A stretch of 64,000 nt of DNA, from the NCBI GenBank assembly GCA_030427085.1, contig JAUHXH010000001.1, forward strand, positions 1,116,001 through 1,180,000. The letters run 5' to 3'. The position numbers and the translations under genes were made by a program. Under the pieces are notes generated by a model that saw only the letters and a list, made by a program, of their open reading frames with translations, made no database searches and was not told the origin of the DNA. Every line of letters starts with the position of its first letter. Position 1 is the stretch's first letter. Below, in pieces: positions 27,361-36,929 of this stretch. Source of the DNA: Gammaproteobacteria bacterium. GTDB lineage: Bacteria > Pseudomonadota > Gammaproteobacteria > Pseudomonadales > Halieaceae.

Positions 27361-27993
27361 TTACAGGCGCATCTCCCGTTCCTGCTCTGACAAGCTGGCC
27401 TGGAACGACTCACGCTCGAACAGATTGTCCATGTACTTGAGCAGCGGCTTGGACTGCTTGCCCGCGCGGAACTCAATGCCCAGGGAAGGCAGACGCCACA
27501 GAATCGGCGCGATACAGCAATCCACCAGGGAGAACTCATCGCTCATGAAGAAGGGCTTCTCGGCGAAAATCGGCGCGATGGCCAGCAGGCTCTCGCGCAG
27601 TTCCTTGGTGGACTTGGTCACCACATTGTCGCTGCGGGAGTTCTGGATGGCATCCACCAGGGTGCACCAGTCACGCTCGATGCGGTGGATGAACAGGCGG
27701 CTTTCCGCGCGAGCCACCGGGTAAACCGGCAACAGGGGGGGATGCGGGAAACGCTCGTCCAGGTATTCCATCATCACCTTGGATTCGTACAACACCAGGT
27801 CCCGATCCACCAGAGTGGGCAGGTTGTTGTAAGGGTTCAGGTCAGCCAGTTCCGCCGGCGGGTTGGTGCCGGAAGATTCGATCAGGTCGACAGTAACGCC
27901 CTTTTCAGCCAGGACGATACGTACCCGGTGACTGTAGTGACTGCTGCTGTCTGAAAAGAAGGTCATGGAAGACCGCTTTGCCACAACGCCCAT
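27361..27993 (-). CDS. sspA: Stringent starvation protein A
   Basis: The 210-residue GST-fold protein binds RNA polymerase under starvation. The start [33 protein letters not shown] and the surface motif [20 protein letters not shown] are typical; the family lacks glutathione-transferase activity. It is the first gene of sspA-sspB, and lies downstream of the bc1 genes with an 80-base gap, so it may be read from its own promoter. Confidence 0.93.
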   Translation of the reverse strand: MGVVAKRSSMTFFSDSSSHYSHRVRIVLAEKGVTVDLIESSGTNPPAELADLNPYNNLPTLVDRDLVLYESKVMMEYLDERFPHPPLLPVYPVARAESRLFIHRIERDWCTLVDAIQNSRSDNVVTKSTKELRESLLAIAPIFAEKPFFMSDEFSLVDCCIAPILWRLPSLGIEFRAGKQSKPLLKYMDNLFERESFQASLSEQEREMRL

Positions 27994-28073
27994 AGGATTC
28001 CTCAGTGCTTGCGGTTAGTAGGGGAACAAGCGGCGCAGTATAGCACTACGCCGCCGCGTGCCGGGGACCGGCC

Positions 28074-30113
28074 TCAGTGTACGTCTTTCCAGTATTCGCG
28101 GTTGAGCAACCAGGCGAAGACGAAGAAGACCAGAATAAACAGCAGTACGAAGTAGCCGATACGCTGACGATCCTGAACGATGGGTTCGGCGGAGTACGCC
28201 ATGAAATTCACCAGGTCATACATGGCCTGGTCAAATTCTTCCGGCGACATGCTGCCTTCACTGGTCAGCTTGAGCTGGCCACAGGGCTCTTCCAGAATCG
28301 GCTCGCCGGTCAGGGGGTCGCTCTTGATGCCGCCGTTGGCAGCCTTGACCGGCCCCATGGCGCATTCCTGCATACCCTGTAATTCCAGCAGCACGTGGGG
28401 CATGCCCACGTCCTTGAACACCTTGTTGTTCACGCCATAGGGACGGCTGTCGTCCTTGTAGAAGGTGCGCAGATAGGTGTAGAGCCACTCGGGCTGCCGG
28501 GCGCGGGAAACCAGGGTCAGGTCGGGCGGTGTTGCACCAAACCAGACCTTGGCCTGCTTGTCGTCCATGGCATTGTCCATGAGGGAGCCGACTCGCTGAC
28601 TGGGGTCGAACATCAGGTTCGCTTCCATCAGGTCATCCGGAATCCCCAGGTCAGCCGCCACACGGTTGTAGCGCTGGTACTTGGTGGAGTGGCAGCCCAT
28701 GCAGTAGTTCATGTACAGCTTGGCGCCGTTTTGCAGGGAAGCCTTGTCCGCGGGGTTGGCGCTGAACTCGTCGCAGGGCATGGAGCCGCATTTGTACGCG
28801 GATTCCGCGCCGACCACCTTCAGCGGGATGAAGGCCAGTGCCATCATCAGGGCGAACACACCCAGGCTCTTCCAGAAGCCCAGTCCGCCGTCCATGGTGA
28901 TGCGGTCCGGCTCTTCGCGGGTTTTCTCCATCGCGGTCCAGAACGGCATCAGCAGGAAGAAGCCGAAATAGATCACGGTGCAGATCTGCGCCAGCAGGGT
29001 GCGTGCATCAGTGGGCGCCTTCACACCCAGTACACCCAGAATGATGAAGGAGGACACAAACAACACCAGCATTACGCGAGTAACGTTACCGCGGTAGCGC
29101 CAGGAGCGTACCGGGCTGCGGTCCAGCCAGGGCAGCAGGAAGGGAATCGCAACAGAGGCGGCAAAGGCAATGGTGCCCAGCAGCTTGTCGGGAATCGCCC
29201 GCAGTACCGAGTAGAACGGTGTGAAGTACCATACCGGCGCGATGTGGTCCGGGGTCTTCAGGGGGTTGGCTTCCTCGAAGTTGGGGTGCTCGATGAAGAA
29301 GCCGCCCATTTCGGGGAAGAAGAACACGATGGTGCAGAACACGAACAGGAACACGCCAATGGCCTGCAGGTCGTGCACGGTGTAGTACGGGTGGAAGGCG
29401 ATGCCGTCCAGCGGCACACCGTTCTCGTCCTTGTACTTCTTGATCTCTACACCGTCGGGGTTGTTGGAACCCACTTCGTGCAGGGCCAGCAGGTGCAGTA
29501 CCACCAGCGCCAGTAGGATGATGGGCAATGCCACCACATGCAGGGCGAAGAAGCGGTTCAGGGTGATGCCGGAGATCAGGTAGTCACCGCGCACCCAGGT
29601 CATCAGGTCTTCACCAACCACCGGGATCGCGCCCACCAGGGAGATGATCACCTGGGCACCCCAGTAGGACATCTGGCCCCAGGGCAGTACGTAACCCACG
29701 AAGGCCTCGGCCATCAGCACCACAAAGATAAGCATGCCGAAGATCCAGATCAGTTCCCGCGGCTTCTTGTAGGATCCGTACAGCAGGGCACGGAACATGT
29801 GCAGGTAAACCACCACGAAGAATGCCGAGGCCCCGGTGGAGTGCAGATAGCGGATGATCCAGCCGTAGTCCACATCACGCATGATGTATTCCACAGAGGC
29901 GAAAGCGCCTTCCGCGCTGGGGTTGAAGCTCATGGTGAGCCAGATGCCGGTAAGCAGCTGGTTAACCAGCACTACCAGGGACAGCACCCCGAAGTAGAAC
30001 CAGAAGTTGAAGTTTTTCGGCGCGTAGTACTGGCCCATGTGGGTGTTCCAGGCCCGCATGATAGGCAGGCGAGCATCGACCCAGTCGCGCAATCCGATAA
30101 GCATGTTATTCAT
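28074..30113 (-). CDS. Fused cytochrome b and cytochrome c1 of the bc1 complex
   Basis: A single 679-codon frame encodes both subunits. Residues 1-406 are cytochrome b with heme ligands His91, His105, His192 and His207 and a Qo-site PVWY motif at 293-296. Residues from 407 (MDGGLGFWKSLGVFALMMALAFIPLKVVGA) look like a complete cytochrome c1 signal peptide, then the mature c1 with its CMGCH heme site (471-475) and a C-terminal membrane anchor (about 650-670, FVLLFILVFFVFAWLL). In most gammaproteobacteria these are separate petB and petC. The known precedent is Bradyrhizobium FbcH, which is cut after synthesis; cleavage near residue 436 is likely here. The start shares its first base with the petA stop. 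A missed stop codon from a sequence error cannot be excluded. Confidence 0.88.
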   Translation of the reverse strand: MNNMLIGLRDWVDARLPIMRAWNTHMGQYYAPKNFNFWFYFGVLSLVVLVNQLLTGIWLTMSFNPSAEGAFASVEYIMRDVDYGWIIRYLHSTGASAFFVVVYLHMFRALLYGSYKKPRELIWIFGMLIFVVLMAEAFVGYVLPWGQMSYWGAQVIISLVGAIPVVGEDLMTWVRGDYLISGITLNRFFALHVVALPIILLALVVLHLLALHEVGSNNPDGVEIKKYKDENGVPLDGIAFHPYYTVHDLQAIGVFLFVFCTIVFFFPEMGGFFIEHPNFEEANPLKTPDHIAPVWYFTPFYSVLRAIPDKLLGTIAFAASVAIPFLLPWLDRSPVRSWRYRGNVTRVMLVLFVSSFIILGVLGVKAPTDARTLLAQICTVIYFGFFLLMPFWTAMEKTREEPDRITMDGGLGFWKSLGVFALMMALAFIPLKVVGAESAYKCGSMPCDEFSANPADKASLQNGAKLYMNYCMGCHSTKYQRYNRVAADLGIPDDLMEANLMFDPSQRVGSLMDNAMDDKQAKVWFGATPPDLTLVSRARQPEWLYTYLRTFYKDDSRPYGVNNKVFKDVGMPHVLLELQGMQECAMGPVKAANGGIKSDPLTGEPILEEPCGQLKLTSEGSMSPEEFDQAMYDLVNFMAYSAEPIVQDRQRIGYFVLLFILVFFVFAWLLNREYWKDVH

Positions 30114-30706
30114 CAGGCTGCCTCCGCGTCCACGCCAACTACGATTACATTGTCACTCTCGTAGGAGTACGGAGGCACCACCAGGTTGGTGGAGGCCGGC
30201 ACACCGGCAAACACCCGCCCCGACAGATCGAACTTGGAGCCGTGACAGGGGCAGAAGAAGCCGCCCATCCAGTCGGCGCCGAGATCAGCGGGTCCTACCT
30301 CGGGGCGATACTTGGGCGCACAGCCCAGGTGGGTGCAGAGCCCCTCAATCACCAGCACCTCTGGCTTGATCGCGCGATTTTCACCGCTGATGTAGGCGGG
30401 CTGTTGGGAAATTTCAGACTGGGGATCCTTCAACTGGCTGTCCAGCTTGGGCAGTTCCGCCAGCATGGCTTCGGTGCGGCGGACGATGTAGACCGGCTTG
30501 CCGCGCCACTCCACTACCACCATCTGGCCCGGTTCCAGCTTGCTGATGTCAGCCTTCACCGGCGCACCAGCGGCCTTGGCCTTGGCGGACGGGTTCCAGG
30601 AACCGACAAAGGGTACGGCTACGCCAACTACACCGGCGACGCCTACGGCGGAGGTTGCGGTGGTCAGAAACCGCCTCCGGCCGCTATTTACGCCTTCGCT
30701 ACTCAT
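30113..30706 (-). CDS. petA: Ubiquinol-cytochrome c reductase Rieske iron-sulfur subunit
   Basis: At 197 residues it has a twin-arginine type start (SGRRRFLTTATSAVGVAGVV) that serves as membrane anchor, and the Rieske cluster ligands Cys124/His126 in CTHLGC and Cys152/His155 in CPCHGS; Cys129 and Cys154 form the disulfide. The ATG at 30706 follows GGGAGA; in-frame codons up to 30781 lack a fitting sequence. It is the first gene of the pet operon and overlaps the cytochrome b-c1 gene by one base. Confidence 0.95.
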   Translation of the reverse strand: MSSEGVNSGRRRFLTTATSAVGVAGVVGVAVPFVGSWNPSAKAKAAGAPVKADISKLEPGQMVVVEWRGKPVYIVRRTEAMLAELPKLDSQLKDPQSEISQQPAYISGENRAIKPEVLVIEGLCTHLGCAPKYRPEVGPADLGADWMGGFFCPCHGSKFDLSGRVFAGVPASTNLVVPPYSYESDNVIVVGVDAEAA

Positions 30707-30781
30707 TGTTGTCTCCCTGTTTTTTTGTCCATCGTGGCGGACATGACGGGCCTTGTGGACGACCCCTACAAAATGCTGCAA

Positions 30782-30810
30782 ATGGTAATGACTTTGCTTG
30801 CTTCTGACAA
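30782..30810 (-). promoter_or_regulatory. Probable sigma-70 promoter of the pet operon
   Basis: On the minus strand TTGTCA and TACCAT are separated by 17 bases, about 75 bases before the petA start. Nothing else convincing is seen in the 175 bases upstream of petA. Confidence 0.4.
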
Positions 30811-30877
30811 GAAAAACCCTTGATCCTACGGGGTTTATTTGCCCTCAGGCATCTATCTCAAGACCTTGAAAACAAAC

Positions 30878-30913
30878 AAAAAAAAACGCCCGGAACGGGA
30901 TTGGTTCCGGACG
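30878..30913 (-). terminator. Intrinsic terminator of rplM-rpsI
   Basis: On the minus strand CGTCCGGAAC and GTTCCGGGCG pair around a 7-base loop and are followed by an uninterrupted run of nine U. It lies 44 bases past the rpsI stop. Confidence 0.9.
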
Positions 30914-30956
30914 TTTTCGGCCTGGGCGGGCACCTGTCGGCGCGGCCCGGGAACAA

Positions 30957-31349
30957 TTAGCGCTTGGAGAACTGCGGACGCTTACGCGCTTTGCGCAGAC
31001 CGACCTTCTTACGCTCAACTTCACGGGCGTCGCGAGTCACGTAACCGGCACCGCGCAGGGTGCTGCGCAGGGACTCGTCGTACTGCAGCAGTGCGCGAGT
31101 GATGCCGTGACGGATAGCGCCGGCCTGGCCGAAGCTGCCGCCGCCGACCACGGTGACGTTGATGTCGAATTTCTCAACCAGTTCAACCAGTTCCAGCGGC
31201 TGACGCACGATCATGCGAGCCACTTCGCGGCCGAAGTATTCGTCGAGAGGACGCTTGTTGACGGTGATGTTGCCGGCGCCGTTAGCCAGGAAAACCCGGG
31301 CAGTGGAAGTCTTGCGGCGGCCGGTGCCGTAGTATTGAGTTGCGGACAT
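30957..31349 (-). CDS. rpsI: 30S ribosomal protein S9
   Basis: The 130-residue protein begins [16 protein letters not shown] and ends with the conserved basic tail [16 protein letters not shown] that reaches the P-site tRNA. It follows rplM by 13 bases, the universal bacterial pair. Confidence 0.98.
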   Translation of the reverse strand: MSATQYYGTGRRKTSTARVFLANGAGNITVNKRPLDEYFGREVARMIVRQPLELVELVEKFDINVTVVGGGSFGQAGAIRHGITRALLQYDESLRSTLRGAGYVTRDAREVERKKVGLRKARKRPQFSKR

Positions 31350-31362
31350 AGTCTGGTTTCCG

Positions 31363-31791
31363 TTAGATGTTCAGGGGCTGGGGCTGCTGCGCGGCATGGG
31401 GATGCTCGTTGCCCGCGTACACCTTGAGTTTCTTGAACATGGCACGGCCCAGGGGGTTGCGGGGCAACATGCCCTTCACCGCACCCTGAAGTACCCGCTC
31501 AGGGGCTTTATCGATCAGCTTTTCGAAAGAGATCGACTTCAGGCCACCAGGGTAACCGGTGTGGCTGTGGTAAATCTTGTCTGTGGTCTTCTTGCCGGTA
31601 ACTCGCACTTTCTCAGCGTTGATCACGACGATGTAATCGCCAGTGTCGACGTGAGGAGTGTATTCCGCCTTATGCTTGCCACGCAGGCGGTGCGCGATTT
31701 CACTGGCCAGGCGACCCAGGGTCTTGTCAGCGGCGTCGACCACGAACCAGTCGCGGTTTACGTCTTCTGCTTTGGCACTGAAAGTTTTCAT
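31363..31791 (-). CDS. rplM: 50S ribosomal protein L13
   Basis: The 142-residue protein starts [20 protein letters not shown] and contains the L13 signature ([26 protein letters not shown]) and [21 protein letters not shown]. The standard 142-residue start at 31791 is chosen; an open extension of 32 codons crosses the promoter. First gene of the rplM-rpsI operon. Confidence 0.98.
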   Translation of the reverse strand: MKTFSAKAEDVNRDWFVVDAADKTLGRLASEIAHRLRGKHKAEYTPHVDTGDYIVVINAEKVRVTGKKTTDKIYHSHTGYPGGLKSISFEKLIDKAPERVLQGAVKGMLPRNPLGRAMFKKLKVYAGNEHPHAAQQPQPLNI

Positions 31792-31831
31792 GAATAACTG
31801 CCTCAAGTAGGCTCCAATTTCGAGAGCGCGA

Positions 31832-31860
31832 ATACTACCCAATGGATTTGCCCGTTTCAA
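31832..31860 (-). promoter_or_regulatory. Sigma-70 promoter of rplM-rpsI
   Basis: On the minus strand TTGAAA and TAGTAT are exactly 17 bases apart and end about 40 bases before the rplM ATG. An AT-rich tract upstream of the -35 box (31861-31885) could act as an UP element, as expected for a ribosomal operon. Confidence 0.7.
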
Positions 31861-31921
31861 GCAAAAAATCCAAATAAAAATCGCCACTTAGCGGAACCTG
31901 CCCCATCCGCGGGCACCGGCC

Positions 31922-33025
31922 TCAGGGTCGATGCTCCCGCGCGAGGTAATCGTGGGACTGCATTTCCTGCAATCGGGAGAGGGTCCGCTGGAACTCAAAG
32001 CCCAGTTTGCCCTCGCTGTAGAGTTCCAGCAGCGGTACCGCGGCAGAAAGTACCAGTTTGACGTTGCGGTCGTAGAACTCGTCCACCAGGTTGATAAAAC
32101 GCCGCGCCGCGTCGTCATTGGCGCGCCCCATGGCCGGCACGCCCGACAGCAGTACGGCGTGGTAAATACGCGCCAGCTCGATGTAGTCGTTCTGGCTGCG
32201 CGGCCCGTCGCACAGCTCGGCGAATTCGAACCACACCACATCATCTGCCACCCGCCGGCTGGAGAGGTAGCGTCCGTTAATTTCCAGGCGCTCCCAATGC
32301 TGGCCGACTTCGGGCGCCAGGGCTTCGAAACTGGAAGAAAGGCTCTCATCGGCCGCTTTGTCCAGCGGATAGTGGTACAACTCCGCTTGCTGGAGAGTCC
32401 GCAGCCGGTAATCCACCCCGGCGTCCACGTTAACGACCTGGGTGTGCTGCTCGATCAGGGCGATCGCCGGCAGGAAGCGCTGGCGCTGGAGGCCGTTGTC
32501 ATACAGGCCCGAGGGTACGATATTGGAGGTCGCCACCAGGCAGATGCCGCGCTCGAACAGGGCCTCCATCAAACCGCCGAGAATCATGGCATCGGCGATG
32601 TCAGTCACGAAAAACTCATCGAAACAGACCACACAGGCTTCCGCCGCGAGACGGTCCGCCACGATATCCAGGGGGTTTTTCTCCCCCTCCAGCTCGGTCA
32701 GCTCACCGTGAACCCGCTGCATGAAACGGTGGAAGTGCACACGAAGTTTGTTGTCGAACGGCAGGCAATCGAAGAAGGTGTCGACGAGGTAGGTTTTGCC
32801 GCGCCCTACCCCGCCCCACAGGTAAAGTCCTTGGGGTGGTACTCGCGGTAAACCGCGCAGGCGGCGAATGTAACGCGCCAGCTGGCCCGACGTGTTGCCC
32901 TGATGAGCCACGAGCCGCCGGTGCAGGTCATCCAGCAGGCGCACTGCGGCCTCCTGGGCGGCATCATGGGAGAAATCGTCGCGCTTCAGATCCTGCTGAT
33001 AGCGCTGCCAGGGCGTCGAGCTCAT
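31922..33025 (-). CDS. zapE: Cell division ATPase ZapE (AFG1 family)
   Basis: The 367-residue protein has Walker A GGVGRGKTYLVD, the segment FHRFMQRVHGEL and Walker B VVCFDEFFVTDIADAMIL, all typical of ZapE/AFG1. In E. coli it is Z-ring associated and needed under low oxygen or heat. I start at the ATG 33025, one codon after a GTG. It lies upstream of rplM on the same strand, with 130 bases between. Confidence 0.92.
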   Translation of the reverse strand: MSSTPWQRYQQDLKRDDFSHDAAQEAAVRLLDDLHRRLVAHQGNTSGQLARYIRRLRGLPRVPPQGLYLWGGVGRGKTYLVDTFFDCLPFDNKLRVHFHRFMQRVHGELTELEGEKNPLDIVADRLAAEACVVCFDEFFVTDIADAMILGGLMEALFERGICLVATSNIVPSGLYDNGLQRQRFLPAIALIEQHTQVVNVDAGVDYRLRTLQQAELYHYPLDKAADESLSSSFEALAPEVGQHWERLEINGRYLSSRRVADDVVWFEFAELCDGPRSQNDYIELARIYHAVLLSGVPAMGRANDDAARRFINLVDEFYDRNVKLVLSAAVPLLELYSEGKLGFEFQRTLSRLQEMQSHDYLAREHRP

Positions 33026-33169
33026 CACGTCGAGTCAGCGTTTCGGGGCGGCCACTTTACCCAGCAGCACCCCCGATGGCAATGCAAGGGGACTTTTGAC
33101 AATAGTCCCACGCGCGGACCGGGGGTATACTGGTCGCGTTCCCGCCCATTGTACGATAGGAGTGTAGCC

Positions 33170-33652
33170 GTGTTGGATGTCACCCTGGTGAGTATCGCCT
33201 TTGTCACCGCCTTGATCGGTCTGGTTGCCGGACTGCTGATTGGGCGTTTTACCGCCCCGGGTGAGACTCGCCACAAGGATATGGAGCGCCAGCTGGACGA
33301 GGCGCTGCAACAGCAAAAGGCCTATCGCAGCGAAGTGGTGGAACATTTCAATGGCACCGCCAAACTGCTCAACAAGCTGACCGACAGCTACCGGGAGGTG
33401 CACACCCACCTGGCCGCGGGCGCCCACGATCTTTGCGAGGGCAATGGCCCGGTGATCCCCGGACGGCTGGCCGACGACCAGCAGCCCAACGCCCTGCCCG
33501 ATCTGGACGACATCAAACCACCTCTGGACTACGCGCCCAAAGCCTCGCCGGATGACCACGGCGTGCTCAACGAACGCTTCGGCCTCGACCCCAAGAAAAG
33601 CGAGCCGGAAGTGGCCGAGGCGCCCAAAGAGCCCGAGCCCCAACGGGCCTGA
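33170..33652 (+). CDS. YhcB (DUF1043) envelope protein
   Basis: The 160-residue protein has one N-terminal membrane helix (LVSIAFVTALIGLVAGLLIGRF) followed by a coiled-coil segment (KDMERQLDEALQQQKAYRSEVVEHFNGTAKLLNKLTDSYREVHTHLAAGAHDLC) that is the core of DUF1043/YhcB, then an acidic Pro-rich tail. YhcB (ZapG) links cell division and envelope synthesis. The start is GTG at 33170, seven bases after AGGAG; the frame is open far upstream but with no family likeness. Confidence 0.85.
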   Translation: MLDVTLVSIAFVTALIGLVAGLLIGRFTAPGETRHKDMERQLDEALQQQKAYRSEVVEHFNGTAKLLNKLTDSYREVHTHLAAGAHDLCEGNGPVIPGRLADDQQPNALPDLDDIKPPLDYAPKASPDDHGVLNERFGLDPKKSEPEVAEAPKEPEPQRA

Positions 33653-33673
33653 TCCGCGCCAACTTACCCCCGA

Positions 33674-34435
33674 CTACACCGGGTTATCGATGTCGAAATA
33701 GCGGTGCTCGATGCCGAGCGCCGCTGACACATGCGCCCCCACTGCCTGCACCCCGTAGCGCTCTGTGGCATGGTGGCCCGCCGCAATGAAGTGTATCCCC
33801 TGCTCCCGCGCACTGTGCACAGTCTGCTCTGACGCCTCACCGGTGATGTACACCTCGGCACCACGCAATGCCGCCTGATCGATAAAGCCCTGGGCGGCGC
33901 CGGTGCACCAGGCGAGTCGCTTAACCTGCGCCTGGCTGGCTCCAATGTGCAACGGCTCGCGGCCGGTGAAATCGGCAATGCGCGCCAATAAATCGGCAAT
34001 GGACAATGTATCGGGCAGATCGCCCACATCACCCACAGCGGAGGGGTCGTCTGGATAGAGCGCCGCCTCGGCGCTGACACCCAGACGCTGGGCAAGGCAG
34101 GCATTGTTGCCCAGCGTTGGATGAGCATCGAGGGGTAGATGGTAGGCCAGCAAGCTGACGTCGGCCTGCAGTAGCGCGCCCAGGCGGCGGCGTTTCATAC
34201 CCATGACGCAGGGGTTCTCACCCTTCCAGAAGTAGCCGTGGTGTACCAGGATGGCGTCGGCGCCCCAGTCGATGGCCGCTTCCAATAAGTCCTGGCAGGC
34301 GGTAACGCCGGTGGCGAGTTTGCGCACCTCTCCCCTGCCCTCCACTTGCAGGCCATTGGGACAGTAGTCCCGAAAGCGTGCCGGTTGCAGTAACTCGTCC
34401 AGTGTTTGTACGAGCTCGGTGATAGTGACGGTCAT
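33674..34435 (-). CDS. Nif3-family dinuclear metal protein (YbgI)
   Basis: The 253-residue protein has the metal-binding segments of the family: ILVHHGYFWKGENPCVMGMKRRR near residue 65, YHLPLDAHPTLGNN near 100, and C-terminal AAGHHATERYGVQAVGAH. It forms a hexameric ring in relatives. The function is uncertain; a GTP cyclohydrolase-like activity has been suggested. It is divergent from the DegS-type gene. Confidence 0.9.
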   Translation of the reverse strand: MTVTITELVQTLDELLQPARFRDYCPNGLQVEGRGEVRKLATGVTACQDLLEAAIDWGADAILVHHGYFWKGENPCVMGMKRRRLGALLQADVSLLAYHLPLDAHPTLGNNACLAQRLGVSAEAALYPDDPSAVGDVGDLPDTLSIADLLARIADFTGREPLHIGASQAQVKRLAWCTGAAQGFIDQAALRGAEVYITGEASEQTVHSAREQGIHFIAAGHHATERYGVQAVGAHVSAALGIEHRYFDIDNPV

Positions 34436-34519
34436 ATTGCCGCGATCTCCCTGGGTCTTCGCTTATCGCGTCGCAGTCGCTGGGCTACAATGCCGTCTAC
34501 TCGATAATACGGCACTGCC

Positions 34520-35608
34520 ATGTCAAAACTGCTCAAATTCATTACCTGGCCGACCATAGCCGGCCTGCTGGCCGCCATCATCATACTGGATCGGCTCGAC
34601 CTGATGCAGGGCAGTCCCGTGGCCGGCGGCAAGCAGCCGGCGAGCTACGCAACTGCGGTCAATCGCGCCACACCCTCCGTGGTCAACATCTACACCACGA
34701 AAATCCTGACGGAGCGCCGGGTGCCGCTGTTGAACGACCCGGTATTGCGCCGCCTGGTACCCAGCCAGAGCCGCGAGCGGCAGCGGGTGGAACAGTCGCT
34801 GGGATCCGGTGTGATCATGTCAGAGACCGGCTACATCCTCACCAATGAACATGTCATCTCCGGTGCGGAGCAAATCCTGGTGCTGCTGCACGACGGCCGG
34901 GAAACCATGGCGCAGGTGGTAGGCAGCGACCGGGACACAGACCTGGCAGTACTCAAAATCGACTTGCCCAATGTGCAACCCATTGCACTGGCGGACTCGG
35001 GCCAGGCCCGGGTCGGCGATGTGGTGCTGGCGATCGGCAATCCGCTGGGCTTCGGCCACTCCGTCTCGCAGGGCATCATTTCCGCACTGAGCCGTTATGG
35101 ACTGGACTCAACCCGCTACGAGGACTACATCCAGACCGACACCACGGTCAATCCGGGTAATTCCGGCGGCGCACTGATCGATACCGAGGGACGATTGCTG
35201 GGCATCAACTCGCTGATCTTCAGCCCGACGGGCACCTCGATCGGGATTTCACTGGCCATTCCCACTTCACTCGCCCGCTTCGTGATGGACGACCTGATCG
35301 AGTACGGCAGGGTGATTCGCGGCTGGCTGGGAGTGTCGGTGCAGGCGCTGCGCGCCATCGACGGCTCTGCCCGGCAATACCTGTCGGTGGGAGCGATAGC
35401 GCCGGGCAGCCCCGCCGAGCGCGCGGGCATTCAGGCCGGCGATATCATCACCGGTATCAACGGTGAGCCCGTGGTCAATGTTGCACAAACCATGCATGAA
35501 ATCGCGCTGCTGCGCCCCGGGGACATGCTGACGGTGGAACTGGATCGCCGCGGTGAGACGGTGCAGGCGGATGCGGTTGTGGGGACTCGCCCCGAGAGCG
35601 GCGGCTGA
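34520..35608 (+). CDS. degS: Membrane-anchored DegS/AlgW-type serine protease
   Basis: The 362-residue protease has one N-terminal membrane anchor (PTIAGLLAAIIILDRL, residues 11-26), a trypsin-like domain with triad His111 (TNEHVISG), Asp141 (DTDLAVLKI) and Ser215 (NPGNSGGALI), and a single PDZ domain at about 265-350. One PDZ plus an anchor distinguishes DegS from DegP/DegQ. It senses misfolded outer-membrane proteins and cleaves the anti-sigma factor RseA (MucA). The anti-sigma gene is not in the window. Followed by convergent hisD. Confidence 0.92.
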   Translation: MSKLLKFITWPTIAGLLAAIIILDRLDLMQGSPVAGGKQPASYATAVNRATPSVVNIYTTKILTERRVPLLNDPVLRRLVPSQSRERQRVEQSLGSGVIMSETGYILTNEHVISGAEQILVLLHDGRETMAQVVGSDRDTDLAVLKIDLPNVQPIALADSGQARVGDVVLAIGNPLGFGHSVSQGIISALSRYGLDSTRYEDYIQTDTTVNPGNSGGALIDTEGRLLGINSLIFSPTGTSIGISLAIPTSLARFVMDDLIEYGRVIRGWLGVSVQALRAIDGSARQYLSVGAIAPGSPAERAGIQAGDIITGINGEPVVNVAQTMHEIALLRPGDMLTVELDRRGETVQADAVVGTRPESGG

Positions 35609-35627
35609 TCGCGGCGCTGGCGCAGCG

Positions 35628-36929
35628 CTAGTTTTTCAGCCGCAACTCGGCGCTGCGCGCGTGGGCCGGCAGGTTTTCCCCGGTGGCCAACACGGAAGCG
35701 ACTTTGCCCAGGGCTTCCACCCCTTCTGGCGAGCAGTGAATCACTGACGAGCGCTTCTGGAAGTCATACACCCCGAGTGGGGAACTGAAGCGGGCACTGC
35801 GCGAGGTGGGCAGCACGTGGTTGGGTCCGGCGCAGTAGTCTCCCAGCGCCTCCGACGTCCACGGCCCCATAAAGATCGCACCGGCGTGCTCAATCGCGGG
35901 CAGGAGAGATTCCGGATCCGCCACCGACAACTCCAGATGTTCCGGCGCGAGGCGGTTGCTGATCGCTACAGCATCAGCCAGGTCACGGGTGAGAATCATG
36001 GCGCCACGACCGGCCAGAGAAGCGCGAATGATCTCTGCCCGCGGCATGTCAGACAGCAGACGATCGATACTGGCCTGTACCTGATCCAGATACCCCGCGT
36101 CGGGACAGAGCAGGATGGACTGGGCGTTCTCATCGTGTTCGGCCTGTGAGAACAGGTCCATCGCCACCCAGTCCGGGTCGGTGCTGCCATCGGCAATCAC
36201 CAGAATTTCAGACGGACCCGCCACCATGTCGATGCCCACTGTGCCGAACACCGCGCGCTTCGCGGTGGCCACGTAGATATTGCCGGGACCCACAATCTTG
36301 TCCACCGCCGGTACCGTTTGTGTGCCGTAAGCCAGTGCAGCGACCGCCTGGGCGCCCCCCAGGGTGAACACCCGATCCACGCCAGCCAGTGCCGCCGCGG
36401 CCAATACCAGGTCGGACAACTCGCCGTCGGGCGCGGGGACCGTCATGATGATTTCCCCAACCCCGGCGACACGCGCTGGCAAGGCATTCATCAGCACCGA
36501 GGACGGGTAACTGGCCTTGCCGCCCGGAACGTAAATTCCGGCCCGCGCCATCGGCGTCACTTTTTGCCCCAGTCGGTTACCCAGGGCGTCGGTGTAGGAC
36601 CAGCTTTCGGCAAGCTGGTGCTGGTGATACTCCCTGATACGCTGCGCCGCAAACGTCAGTGCTTCACGGGTGGTGGGGTCCAACGCTTCGAGCGCGGCCT
36701 GCATCCGCGCTGGCGCTATTTCCAGTTCGGCAGCGCTGTCACAATTGACCCGATCAAAACGCGCAGTGAAATCCAGCAATGCGCTGTCGCCTTCACTGCG
36801 CACCCGTTGCAGGATCTCGCGCACGGCGCTGTCCACCGCGGTATCGAGGGCGGCATCCCATTCGGTCAGTGCGTCCAGGGCCCGATCAAAATCGACCTGG
36901 GTACTGTCGAGGCGTCGCAGGGTCGTCAC
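35628..36929 (-). CDS. hisD: Histidinol dehydrogenase
   Basis: This 433-residue zinc enzyme carries out the last two oxidations of histidine synthesis. The stretch [42 protein letters not shown] with its GPSE and QAEHDENAQ motifs is diagnostic; zinc ligands (Gln, His, Asp, His) map to this and to the C-terminal [20 protein letters not shown]. Its start overlaps the hisG stop by four bases. hisC, which follows in relatives, is not here. Confidence 0.95.
   Translation of the reverse strand: MTTLRRLDSTQVDFDRALDALTEWDAALDTAVDSAVREILQRVRSEGDSALLDFTARFDRVNCDSAAELEIAPARMQAALEALDPTTREALTFAAQRIREYHQHQLAESWSYTDALGNRLGQKVTPMARAGIYVPGGKASYPSSVLMNALPARVAGVGEIIMTVPAPDGELSDLVLAAAALAGVDRVFTLGGAQAVAALAYGTQTVPAVDKIVGPGNIYVATAKRAVFGTVGIDMVAGPSEILVIADGSTDPDWVAMDLFSQAEHDENAQSILLCPDAGYLDQVQASIDRLLSDMPRAEIIRASLAGRGAMILTRDLADAVAISNRLAPEHLELSVADPESLLPAIEHAGAIFMGPWTSEALGDYCAGPNHVLPTSRSARFSSPLGVYDFQKRSSVIHCSPEGVEALGKVASVLATGENLPAHARSAELRLKN

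Noticed and set aside
29220-29240. PVWY in place of PEWY at the cytochrome b Qo site
   Set aside because: I recall PVWY as a known lineage variant in beta- and gammaproteobacteria, so it is not a defect.
28395-29516. Long plus-strand open frame (373 codons) opposite the cytochrome b-c1 gene
   Set aside because: Composition is rich in His, Gln and Val as expected from antisense reading of a GC-rich gene; no ribosome-binding site or family match.
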